This document shows, piece by piece, positions 1 through 5,345 of a stretch of DNA of 5,345 nucleotides (within the stretch, counting starts at the first letter, position 1; every line of letters starts with the position of its first letter). Origin of the DNA: Aquificales bacterium. GTDB taxonomy: Bacteria; Aquificota; Aquificia; Aquificales; Aquificaceae. The stretch lies in contig WFWF01000032.1 in the NCBI GenBank assembly GCA_015491275.1, positions 1-5,345 on the forward strand. Reading direction: 5' to 3'. Both the position numbers and the translations under genes were made by a program. The notes beneath the pieces are model-generated. The model was given only the letters and a program-made list of their open reading frames with translations, searched no databases and was not told the DNA's origin.

Positions 1-1
1 G

Positions 2-82
2 GATAAGGAAATGAGAAAGAAACTAATGGCGGAAAGGGCTATAAGGGCAATGGAGAGGTGGGTAAAAGAAATTAAAAGTTGA
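2..82 (+). CDS. C-terminal end of an unidentified protein (partial)
   Basis: This is an open frame that enters from the left edge and ends at TGA 80-82. Its 26 visible codons encode a basic, helix-prone tail that ends WVKEIKS. The other two plus-strand frames close within the first 13 bases (TAA at 4-6, TGA at 12-14), so this is the only frame that can carry an upstream gene across the edge. Arg is AGA/AGG and Ile is ATA or ATT, matching the neighbouring genes. The tail contains no motif that I can assign to a family, so no function is proposed. The gene probably ends its own transcription unit or reads through into clpB, because a promoter box overlaps its stop codon. The coding call is fairly likely; the identity is unknown. 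Confidence 0.6.
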   Translation, partial: DKEMRKKLMAERAIRAMERWVKEIKS

Positions 83-110
83 CAATATTACACTCAAAAA
101 ATATTATAAT
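79..110 (+). promoter_or_regulatory. Sigma70-type promoter for clpB and the downstream genes
   Basis: A perfect -35 box TTGACA lies at 79-84. Two overlapping -10 candidates follow: TATTAT at 102-107 with a 17-bp spacer, and the consensus TATAAT at 105-110 with a long 20-bp spacer. Either puts the start of transcription near 114-117, which leaves a leader of only about 14-17 nt before the clpB ATG at 131. The -35 box shares bases with the stop codon of the preceding gene. No heat-shock sigma32-like boxes and no complete CIRCE or HAIR operator are visible, so control by a heat-shock repressor cannot be read from this sequence. Confidence 0.7.
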
Positions 111-118
111 AGTTATTT

Positions 119-124
119 AGGAGG
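119..124 (+). promoter_or_regulatory. Ribosome binding site that fixes the clpB start
   Basis: AGGAGG at 119-124 stands 6 nt before ATG 131, which is ideal spacing. An in-frame GTG at 125 touches the Shine-Dalgarno sequence directly and cannot use it. The start at 131 is therefore chosen over the longer reading from 125. Confidence 0.85.
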
Positions 125-130
125 GTGAAA

Positions 131-3109
131 ATGTTCAGTGAAAACTTGTTGTCCGCCAAATCTTTGGAATACTTGGAAAAGGCAAAAGAGATAGCAAGGC
201 AAAGTAATAGCTCAAAGGTGGATACCGATCACTTACTTTTGGCACTCCTGTCCGACGAATCGTCCCCCTTATCAAAGTACATAGAAAAGAGAGGCATACC
301 GAGGGAAGAGTTTATAAGGAAAGTTAGAGAATACCTTGATCACCTTGAAGAACAAATTAAAAAAGCTGTTGATCAGGAAGCAAAACATCTCATTGATCTA
401 AGAAGCAGGATAATGCAGGTAAAGTCTGATATAGGCAACATTCAATATGAGCTTAATAAGATAAGAAAAGCAAAAGCGGAATTAGAAAGGGAGATAGAAA
501 GGGCAAGGATATATAGAGATATATGGAGCGCTGAAAGATTGAGAATGGAACTGAGACAGCTGGAAGCGGTTGAATCCAATTACAGAAGGCAGATTGAAAG
601 CGTGGAAAGGAGTCTTCTATCCGTATTTGATAAGAAAGATGTTGAGGATTTCATAAATAACAGACTTTCTATAGACGGACTCATAAGAAGGGCGGTTGAG
701 AAATCGTCCTTAGCGGAACAGGCTAAGGAGATAGGTATATCAAAGGAAAGGATTACGGATCTTATAGGTGAAAGGGTATTCGGTAAAAAGCCCGCCTTTG
801 ACTACAGCGAGAACCTCATAAAGGTTATGGAAACAGCCCAAGAGAAAGCGGTATCGGAAGGGGAAAGCCAGGTGTTACCTTCCCACATATCAGCCTCACT
901 TATAGAGGCTAAGGATACGGTGGGAGGTAAGCTAATAAACCAAGCCTTAGGAGGTGAAAAGGGCATGAAGGATGTAACCCAAGAATTAAAAGAAGAAGAA
1001 AAGTCGCCGTTGGAGAGGTTCGGAGTTAACCTTACCCAGCTGGCGAGGGAAGGAAAACTTGATCCCGTACTAGGAAGGGAAAAGGAAATAAATCAGGTTA
1101 TAGAGGTGCTATTAAGAAGGACAAAGAATAATCCCGTACTTGTGGGAGATCCGGGTGTTGGCAAAACAGCCATAGTGGAAGGTCTTGCCCAGAGAATAGT
1201 TGCCAAGGAAGTACCGCCGGAATTGCAGGATAAGGAAATAATAGGTATAGACATGGGTTCCCTACTTGCGGGATCAAAATACAGGGGAGAATTTGAAGAA
1301 AGGTTAAAAAGCTTACTTGATGAAGTAAAACAGAAGGAAAACACAATACTTTTTATAGATGAGATACATACTGTAGTTGGTGCGGGTAAAGCGGAAGGAG
1401 CGGTTGATGCTGCAAATATGATGAAACCCGCACTGGCAAGGGGCGAAATAAGGGTAATAGGTGCTACAACAGTTGATGAGTACAGAAAGTACATTGAAAA
1501 GGATCCTGCCCTTGAAAGGAGATTTCAACCCATATATGTGGATGAACCCACGGAGGAAGATACAATTGAAATATTAAGAGGTTTAAGGAACAAACTTGAA
1601 CAACATCACAAGGTAAAAATAAGCGATGAAGCCATAGAAGCGGCGGTTAAGTTAACGAAAAGATATGTAACTTTCAGGAAGTTACCCGACAAAGCTATTG
1701 ACGCCCTTGATCAAGCATCTGCAAAGAAAAAACTTTCCATAATAAGTCCCTCACCCGAGGTTCAAGAAATAGAAAGAAAGATAAGAAGCCTTGAAGAGGA
1801 GATAATGAAGGCAAACCTTGAAGGCAATTATGAAAGGGAAGCTCAGCTGAAGATTGAAAAGGCAAATCTTGAAAAGAGGAAGGAGGAACTCCTTAAAGAA
1901 TCTTCGGGTATAGATCTGAGAATAAAATCCTTAAAGGATAGGATAGAGGAACTTGATGCGGAGATAGTAAAGGCTGCGGAAAAAGGGGATTATGAGAAAG
2001 AAGCTCAACTTAAAATTGAAAAGGTAAATCTTGAAAAGGAACTTAAGACCCTGGAAAGTCAAAAAATGCAGGAGATGGTTGTTACATGGGATGATGTGGC
2101 AAGGGTTGTCTCCGAGTGGACAGGTATTCCACTATCAAGATTAAAGGAGGAAGAGAAGGAAAAACTCCTACACCTTGAAGATGAACTTCACAAAAGGGTT
2201 ATAGATCAGGAACATGCGGTAAAGGCGGTGGCGGAAGCAATAAGGAGGGCAAGGGCTGGACTAAAGGATCCGAGAAGACCAATAGCCAACTTCCTGTTCT
2301 TAGGTCCCACCGGAGTAGGTAAAACGGAACTTTCAAAGAGTTTGGCGGAGCTTCTTTTCGGTTCGGAAGACGCACTTATAAGACTTGACATGTCAGAGTT
2401 CAAAGAAGAGCATAGCGTTGCAAAGCTAATAGGTGCACCGCCCGGGTATGTAGGATACGAAGAAGGTGGCAAACTGACTGAGGCTGTGAGGAGAAAACCT
2501 TATTCGGTTATACTATTGGATGAAATTGAAAAGGCTCACCCGAGAGTTTTTGATCTCTTCCTGCAGGTGCTTGATGATGGAAGACTGACTGACTCCCACG
2601 GAAGGACCGTTGACTTCAGAAACACGGTGATAATAATGACATCAAATATAGGTTCCCAGTACCTGCTCAACATCCCAGTTGACGCATCGGAAGAAATTGT
2701 AAACGTTGAGTTTAATAAAGCCCAAGAAAGAGTTTTGGAGGAATTAAGGCACTTCTTCAGACCCGAATTTCTCAACAGGGTTGATGAAATTATAGTCTTT
2801 AAGCCTTTAACCATGAAGGAGCTTTCACAGATTATTGATCTCATAATTGCGGATATAAATAAAAGGCTTGCGGAAAGGAATATAAAGGTGGTGCTTACGG
2901 AAAATGCTAAAAAAGAACTCGTTACCAGGGGTTACGATCCCGCCTTCGGAGCAAGACCACTAAAGAGAACGGTTCAAAAGTATATAGAGACACCCTTAGC
3001 GGATAGAATAATAAGAGGAGATATAAAGGAAGGTGAGGAAGTGCTTGTGGATCTTGAAAACGGTGAGTTCAGGTTTATTAAAAGGGAGACACAGGAAAAG
3101 GTCGGATGA
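131..3109 (+). CDS. clpB: ClpB-type HSP100 disaggregase with an enlarged N-domain
   Basis: This is a 992-residue two-ring AAA+ chaperone that would extract and unfold aggregated proteins in the cytoplasm, normally together with DnaK/DnaJ/GrpE. A first Clp-N repeat (about 5-67) is followed by an inserted coiled coil (about 68-165) and further helices, then the second Clp-N repeat from about 223. NBD1 has Walker A GDPGVGKT 339-346 (K345), pore tyrosine Y384, Walker B D410/E411 and arginine fingers R463/R464. The middle domain (about 544-650) holds two UVR-like repeats. NBD2 has Walker A GPTGVGKT 725-732 (K731), pore GYVGY with Y773 and Y776, Walker B D797/E798, arginine finger R883 and sensor-2 GAR 940-942. 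All catalytic residues are present. E. coli ClpB has 857 residues with lysines at 212 and 611, so about 133 extra residues precede NBD1. Phrases such as RAGLKDPRRPI resemble ClpC, but the NBD2 segment 837-883 lacks the IGF/VGF-like tripeptide used to dock ClpP, which favours ClpB. Confidence 0.94.
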   Translation: MFSENLLSAKSLEYLEKAKEIARQSNSSKVDTDHLLLALLSDESSPLSKYIEKRGIPREEFIRKVREYLDHLEEQIKKAVDQEAKHLIDLRSRIMQVKSDIGNIQYELNKIRKAKAELEREIERARIYRDIWSAERLRMELRQLEAVESNYRRQIESVERSLLSVFDKKDVEDFINNRLSIDGLIRRAVEKSSLAEQAKEIGISKERITDLIGERVFGKKPAFDYSENLIKVMETAQEKAVSEGESQVLPSHISASLIEAKDTVGGKLINQALGGEKGMKDVTQELKEEEKSPLERFGVNLTQLAREGKLDPVLGREKEINQVIEVLLRRTKNNPVLVGDPGVGKTAIVEGLAQRIVAKEVPPELQDKEIIGIDMGSLLAGSKYRGEFEERLKSLLDEVKQKENTILFIDEIHTVVGAGKAEGAVDAANMMKPALARGEIRVIGATTVDEYRKYIEKDPALERRFQPIYVDEPTEEDTIEILRGLRNKLEQHHKVKISDEAIEAAVKLTKRYVTFRKLPDKAIDALDQASAKKKLSIISPSPEVQEIERKIRSLEEEIMKANLEGNYEREAQLKIEKANLEKRKEELLKESSGIDLRIKSLKDRIEELDAEIVKAAEKGDYEKEAQLKIEKVNLEKELKTLESQKMQEMVVTWDDVARVVSEWTGIPLSRLKEEEKEKLLHLEDELHKRVIDQEHAVKAVAEAIRRARAGLKDPRRPIANFLFLGPTGVGKTELSKSLAELLFGSEDALIRLDMSEFKEEHSVAKLIGAPPGYVGYEEGGKLTEAVRRKPYSVILLDEIEKAHPRVFDLFLQVLDDGRLTDSHGRTVDFRNTVIIMTSNIGSQYLLNIPVDASEEIVNVEFNKAQERVLEELRHFFRPEFLNRVDEIIVFKPLTMKELSQIIDLIIADINKRLAERNIKVVLTENAKKELVTRGYDPAFGARPLKRTVQKYIETPLADRIIRGDIKEGEEVLVDLENGEFRFIKRETQEKVG
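1826..2038 (+). repeat. Tandem UVR-like repeat inside the ClpB middle domain
   Basis: Two copies of a 51-bp unit, at 1826-1876 and 1988-2038, lie exactly 162 bp (54 codons) apart and in frame. By direct count they match at 43 of 51 bases and 14 of 17 residues. The shared protein core is YExEAQLKIEKxNLEK, with Y567 in the first copy and Y621 in the second. Weaker similarity extends upstream through the I-x-x-L-x-x-E-I helices. The unit resembles the UVR hairpin of ClpC and the GDLxRxxELxYGKIPxLE stretch of ClpB middle domains, which is normally present once. A segmental duplication is the simplest explanation. Confidence 0.85.
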
Positions 3110-3123
3110 TAGAATAATGGGAG

Positions 3124-3131
3124 AGGGGGTG
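3124..3131 (+). promoter_or_regulatory. Ribosome binding site of the small membrane ORF
   Basis: AGGGGGTG at 3124-3131 matches AGGAGGTG at 7 of 8 bases and ends 4 nt before ATG 3136. It is the only strong Shine-Dalgarno sequence near a start codon between the end of clpB and the end of trmD. Neither rnhC nor trmD has a comparable site before its own start. Confidence 0.65.
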
Positions 3132-3135
3132 TGTT

Positions 3136-3279
3136 ATGAGATTAAGCAAAAAATCCTTGGTATTGGTGTCCGCTCTGTTTATCTTGGGTCTGTTCATGCT
3201 CTTCAGCCTTATACAGTCAAGTAGAACGGAGGTGCAAAAATCCCTTGAAACTCATAATATTTACAACTTGAATGAGTAA
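3136..3279 (+). CDS. Small single-pass membrane protein, 47 aa, unrecognised
   Basis: This is a short ORF not assigned to any family. It has a basic start (R2, K5, K6), a hydrophobic helix from about residue 8 to 26 rich in Leu, Val and Phe, and a polar tail of about 20 residues that ends IYNLNE. This predicts N-terminus inside, one membrane span and a short external tail; no cleavage site or lipobox is evident. A good ribosome binding site precedes the ATG, and the gene starts 26 nt after the clpB stop. Its TAA at 3277-3279 lies inside the rnhC start region (8-nt overlap). The layout resembles the first membrane helix of a sensor kinase or chemoreceptor, so a truncated remnant is an alternative, although no continuing reading frame is visible. 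It could be a genuine small membrane protein, a leader peptide for rnhC, or both. Coding is likely because of the ribosome binding site and spacing; function is unknown. Confidence 0.6.
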   Translation: MRLSKKSLVLVSALFILGLFMLFSLIQSSRTEVQKSLETHNIYNLNE

Positions 3280-4147
3280 CACGGTTATAAGGATTGATCC
3301 GAAAAGGGCGGAAGATCTTAAAAATTTACTGCTAAGACAAAAGGGCGCTTCGGAAAGGAAAGTAAATAATGCCCTGTGGTCCTTGAAGATTGAGGAAAAT
3401 TATGTAACCTTTTACAAGTCGGGAAAGGTACTTCTGCAGGGAAAGGAAACGAGCAGGATAAAGGAACTTATAGGAAAAACATTCGGGGAAAGGCTTGAAT
3501 CCGCGAACTGGTACATAGGAATTGATGAATCGGGAAAAGGTGACACCTTCGGAGGCATTGTCGTTTGCGGTGTGATGATAAGGGGGGATTGCCTAAGATA
3601 TCTTGAAAAGTTCCCCATCAGGGATTCTAAGGCAATGAAGGACAAATGGATTGAAGCCGTTTTAAAGGATATAGAAAGAAAAGTTCCCAAGTCATGTATA
3701 AAAAAGGCATGTGCGGACATAAATGCGGAAAATTACAACAGGCTGTATGATCTTACAAAAGATGTAAACTTACTGTTACTAAGTCTTTATAGGAAGGTAC
3801 TGTCTAAGCTGCTTAAACATAGGAACGGTAAGGGTATTATCTACATTGACAGATTCACTGATGAAGAAAGGACAAAAAAATTTTTGGATTTCGTTAAAGA
3901 AGATAAGCTTGTCATTGAAAGCGGAGGAGAAAAGTATTTGCCCGTTGCACTTGCTTCCATGTTTGCAAGATTAAAATTTAAGAAGCAGATAAAAGACATT
4001 GAAAAATCAACTGGAGTTCAAATTCCTCTCGGAAGCAGTGATGAAAGGATTCCATTAGTCCTTATAGAACTGCGGAATAAAGGTATAGACCCTAAAAAGG
4101 TTGCAAAACTTCACTTCGGTAATGTTAATAAAATATTGTCGGGATGA
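3272..4147 (+). CDS. rnhC: Ribonuclease HIII
   Basis: This 291-residue cytoplasmic endonuclease would cut the RNA strand of RNA/DNA hybrids, clearing primers and R-loops. The N-terminal 75 or so residues match the TBP-like substrate-binding domain of type HIII enzymes (for example YKSGKVLLQGKE, about 48-59), a domain not found in RNase HII. The catalytic domain opens with GIDESGKGD at 83-91. It supplies acidic residues D85 and E86, and D91 of the GKGD stretch is typical of HIII. Further motifs are RDSK 117-120, YIDRF with D193, an AxASMFAR helix at 226-233 and LHF 280-282. The fourth active-site acid, an Asp or Glu in known enzymes, is best matched by E220 but seems shifted by about one position. 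The ATG at 3272 has no Shine-Dalgarno sequence and overlaps the upstream small ORF by 8 nt, so translation is probably coupled. The start is supported because TBP-like similarity begins within the first few residues. Confidence 0.93.
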   Translation: MSNTVIRIDPKRAEDLKNLLLRQKGASERKVNNALWSLKIEENYVTFYKSGKVLLQGKETSRIKELIGKTFGERLESANWYIGIDESGKGDTFGGIVVCGVMIRGDCLRYLEKFPIRDSKAMKDKWIEAVLKDIERKVPKSCIKKACADINAENYNRLYDLTKDVNLLLLSLYRKVLSKLLKHRNGKGIIYIDRFTDEERTKKFLDFVKEDKLVIESGGEKYLPVALASMFARLKFKKQIKDIEKSTGVQIPLGSSDERIPLVLIELRNKGIDPKKVAKLHFGNVNKILSG

Positions 4148-4896
4148 AATTTTTCATATTTACCATATTTCCGCAAATAATTGAATGCTATTGCGAATTC
4201 GGAATAGTAAAACAGGCAATAAAGAAGGGTAGGCTCAGTGTTGAGGCAATAGATCTGAGGAAATATGCGGATAAGGGTATGGTTGACGATGTACCTTACG
4301 GCGGAGTACCGGGTATGGTTCTGAAACCCGAACCCATATACAGCGCTTATGAGGATATAGTATCAAAGGGTAGCATACCTTACACACTTATAACCGAACC
4401 CTGGGGAAGAAAGATAGATCAACCTTTTCTTGAAGAATTGAGTAAAAAAGAGGAAGTCCTCATAATATGCGGAAGGTATGAGGGGGTTGATGAGAGGGTT
4501 AAAGAAATAGTTGATGAAGAAATTTCCCTGGGAGACTTTATACTTTCGGGGGGTGAGATAACAGCCCTCGCAGTTATAGACGGTGTGGCAAGATTGTTAC
4601 CCGATGTCTTGGGGGATGAGAAAAGTCTTGAGGAAGATTCCTTTAAGGGAAGGTGGCTCGGATATCCCGTTTATACAAGACCGAGGGAATTTAAAGGTAT
4701 GAAGGTCCCGGAAGTTCTTATAAGCGGTAATCATAAGCTCATTGATCTTTGGCTGTTATGGAAAAGGATTGAGCAAACCTACAAAAAGAGAAGGGATCTT
4801 ATCCCCACGGATCTTACACCTCTGGAAAGGGAAATTATTGAAAATATTAGAGAAGGAAAAGACTTCGAAGACTGGATAAAAGGTAAAAAATTCTAA
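4144..4896 (+). CDS. trmD: tRNA (guanine-N1-)-methyltransferase TrmD
   Basis: This 250-residue SPOUT-family enzyme transfers a methyl group from S-adenosylmethionine to N1 of G37 in tRNAs with G at position 36, preventing +1 frameshifting. E. coli TrmD has 255 residues, so the protein is full length. Visible motifs are DDVPYGGVPGM (48-58), TEPWGR (84-89), the knot segments CGRYEGVDER (109-118) and SLGDFILSGGE (128-138), R150, catalytic D165 in DSF, GYPVYTRP (173-180) and the C-terminal VLISGNH (191-197) that starts the tRNA-binding lobe. V54 stands where many family members have the third glycine of YGGG. The ATG overlaps the rnhC stop in an ATGA (4144-4147), and no Shine-Dalgarno sequence is seen, so reinitiation after rnhC is likely. 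The usual partners rpsP, rimM and rplS are not adjacent. The gene ends in a 4-nt convergent overlap with recN. Confidence 0.97.
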   Translation: MKFFIFTIFPQIIECYCEFGIVKQAIKKGRLSVEAIDLRKYADKGMVDDVPYGGVPGMVLKPEPIYSAYEDIVSKGSIPYTLITEPWGRKIDQPFLEELSKKEEVLIICGRYEGVDERVKEIVDEEISLGDFILSGGEITALAVIDGVARLLPDVLGDEKSLEEDSFKGRWLGYPVYTRPREFKGMKVPEVLISGNHKLIDLWLLWKRIEQTYKKRRDLIPTDLTPLEREIIENIREGKDFEDWIKGKKF

Positions 4897-5345
4897 GATC
4901 TTACCTCTTCCAGTAGTTCTACAGCTCCCTTAAGTGTGTTTGCGGATCTTATGCCCATGAGTCTTGCTATTTCCTCAACACTTTCTTCCGAGGAAAGCCT
5001 TTTAACAGATATACCTTTCCCTTCTTTTGATGTTACAAAAAACAGATCTCCGCATGCAGCAATAGGGGCGGAGTGAGTTATTATAATAATCTGGTTTCTA
5101 TCCGCGAGCCTTCTTATCATCCTTGCAAGCTTAAGTGAAGTTTCACCACTTATACCCGTATCAACCTCATCAAATATATATGTACCAGACGGCGGTTTTA
5201 AAAGGGAAAGGGCAAAAGCAAGTCTTGAGAGTTCTCCGCCCGATGCCACCTCATTAAGGGGTTTGTGCTTTTCACCCATTGCACTGAATAAGAATTCTAT
5301 TCTGTCTAATCCATATCTTGTCAAATCACCTTCACTTATATCAAC
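4893..5345 (-). CDS. recN: DNA repair protein RecN, C-terminal ATPase lobe (partial)
   Basis: RecN is an SMC-like ATPase that acts early in repair of DNA double-strand breaks. Only the last 150 residues are inside the window; the frame is open to the right edge, so the true start lies beyond 5345 and the TTG at 5324-5322 should not be taken as the start. Numbered from the edge, the fragment shows the pre-signature segment IEFLFSAMGEKHKPL (16-30), the ABC signature ASGGELSR (34-41), Walker B YIFDEVDTGISG (56-67) with D59/E60, and a switch histidine H91 in ITHSAPIAA. It closes with VEEIARLMG, typical of RecN tails. The Walker A half and the coiled coil would be upstream, outside the window. The TAG stop overlaps the trmD TAA on the opposite strand. 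The family assignment is secure from signature plus Walker B spacing; SbcC and SMC proteins differ in these flanking residues. Confidence 0.93.
   Translation of the reverse strand, partial: VDISEGDLTRYGLDRIEFLFSAMGEKHKPLNEVASGGELSRLAFALSLLKPPSGTYIFDEVDTGISGETSLKLARMIRRLADRNQIIIITHSAPIAACGDLFFVTSKEGKGISVKRLSSEESVEEIARLMGIRSANTLKGAVELLEEVRS

Noticed and set aside
88..95. TTACACTC, resembling half of a CIRCE heat-shock operator (TTAGCACTC)
   Set aside because: One base is missing and no matching GAGTGCTAA half lies at the required distance.
1093..1528. Overlapping minus-strand open frames opposite NBD1 of clpB
   Set aside because: They are antisense shadows of a strongly conserved coding region, rich in Ser, Pro and Leu as expected for such shadows, with no promoter or ribosome binding site.
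2206..2844. Minus-strand open frames opposite NBD2 of clpB
   Set aside because: Same reasoning: clpB motifs run without a break on the plus strand, and the antisense products show no domain.
837..3109. Reading the chaperone as ClpC, a ClpP partner
   Set aside because: Some phrases and the UVR-like repeats resemble ClpC, but the NBD2 segment after TSN (residues 837-883) has no hydrophobic-Gly-hydrophobic tripeptide for docking ClpP.
3110..3115. TAGAAT as a -10 box for a separate promoter before the small ORF
   Set aside because: No -35-like sequence lies 16-18 bp upstream, so read-through from the clpB promoter is more likely.
3033..3224. 63-codon plus-strand frame spanning the end of clpB and the small membrane ORF
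   Set aside because: It starts inside clpB in another frame, has no ribosome binding site and gives a composition unlike its neighbours; the frame starting at 3136 explains the region better.
4878..4909. Minus-strand hairpin AAGAGGTAA / TTACCTTTT as a recN terminator
   Set aside because: The 9-bp stem has only two G-C pairs and one G-U pair, a 14-nt loop, and its U run is used up in the stem; too weak for a thermophile terminator.

Overview
The window looks like chromosomal core DNA from a thermophilic bacterium, most likely of the Aquificales/Aquificota type. The evidence is indirect. The sense strands are rich in purines, arginine is mostly AGA/AGG, isoleucine is often ATA, and the proteins are rich in Lys and Glu. 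The long ClpB and the RNase HIII with its thermophile-like DESGKGD motif also fit. No species can be named from the sequence alone.

Layout, left to right. Bases 2-82 are the last 26 codons of an unidentified gene. A sigma70-type promoter follows at once, and its TTGACA box overlaps that gene's stop codon. It drives a plus-strand run of four genes: clpB (131-3109, HSP100 disaggregase), a 47-codon single-pass membrane ORF (3136-3279, unrecognised), rnhC (3272-4147, RNase HIII) and trmD (4144-4896, tRNA m1G37 methyltransferase). The gaps are 26 nt, an 8-nt overlap and a 4-nt overlap, so this is probably one operon. The minus strand carries the C-terminal ATPase lobe of recN, running in from the right edge. 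It meets trmD tail to tail with overlapping stop codons.

The gene set is housekeeping: protein disaggregation, RNA/DNA hybrid removal, tRNA modification for reading-frame maintenance, and double-strand break repair. There is no sign of a mobile element, CRISPR array, RNA gene or defence system. The points worth a second look are architectural. ClpB carries a coiled-coil insertion of about 150 residues inside its N-terminal domain and a middle domain built from two tandem UVR-like repeats. The small membrane ORF has the only good ribosome binding site upstream of rnhC and trmD, so it may act as a translational-coupling leader as well as, or instead of, encoding a functional peptide. No stretch longer than 300 bases lacks a gene.
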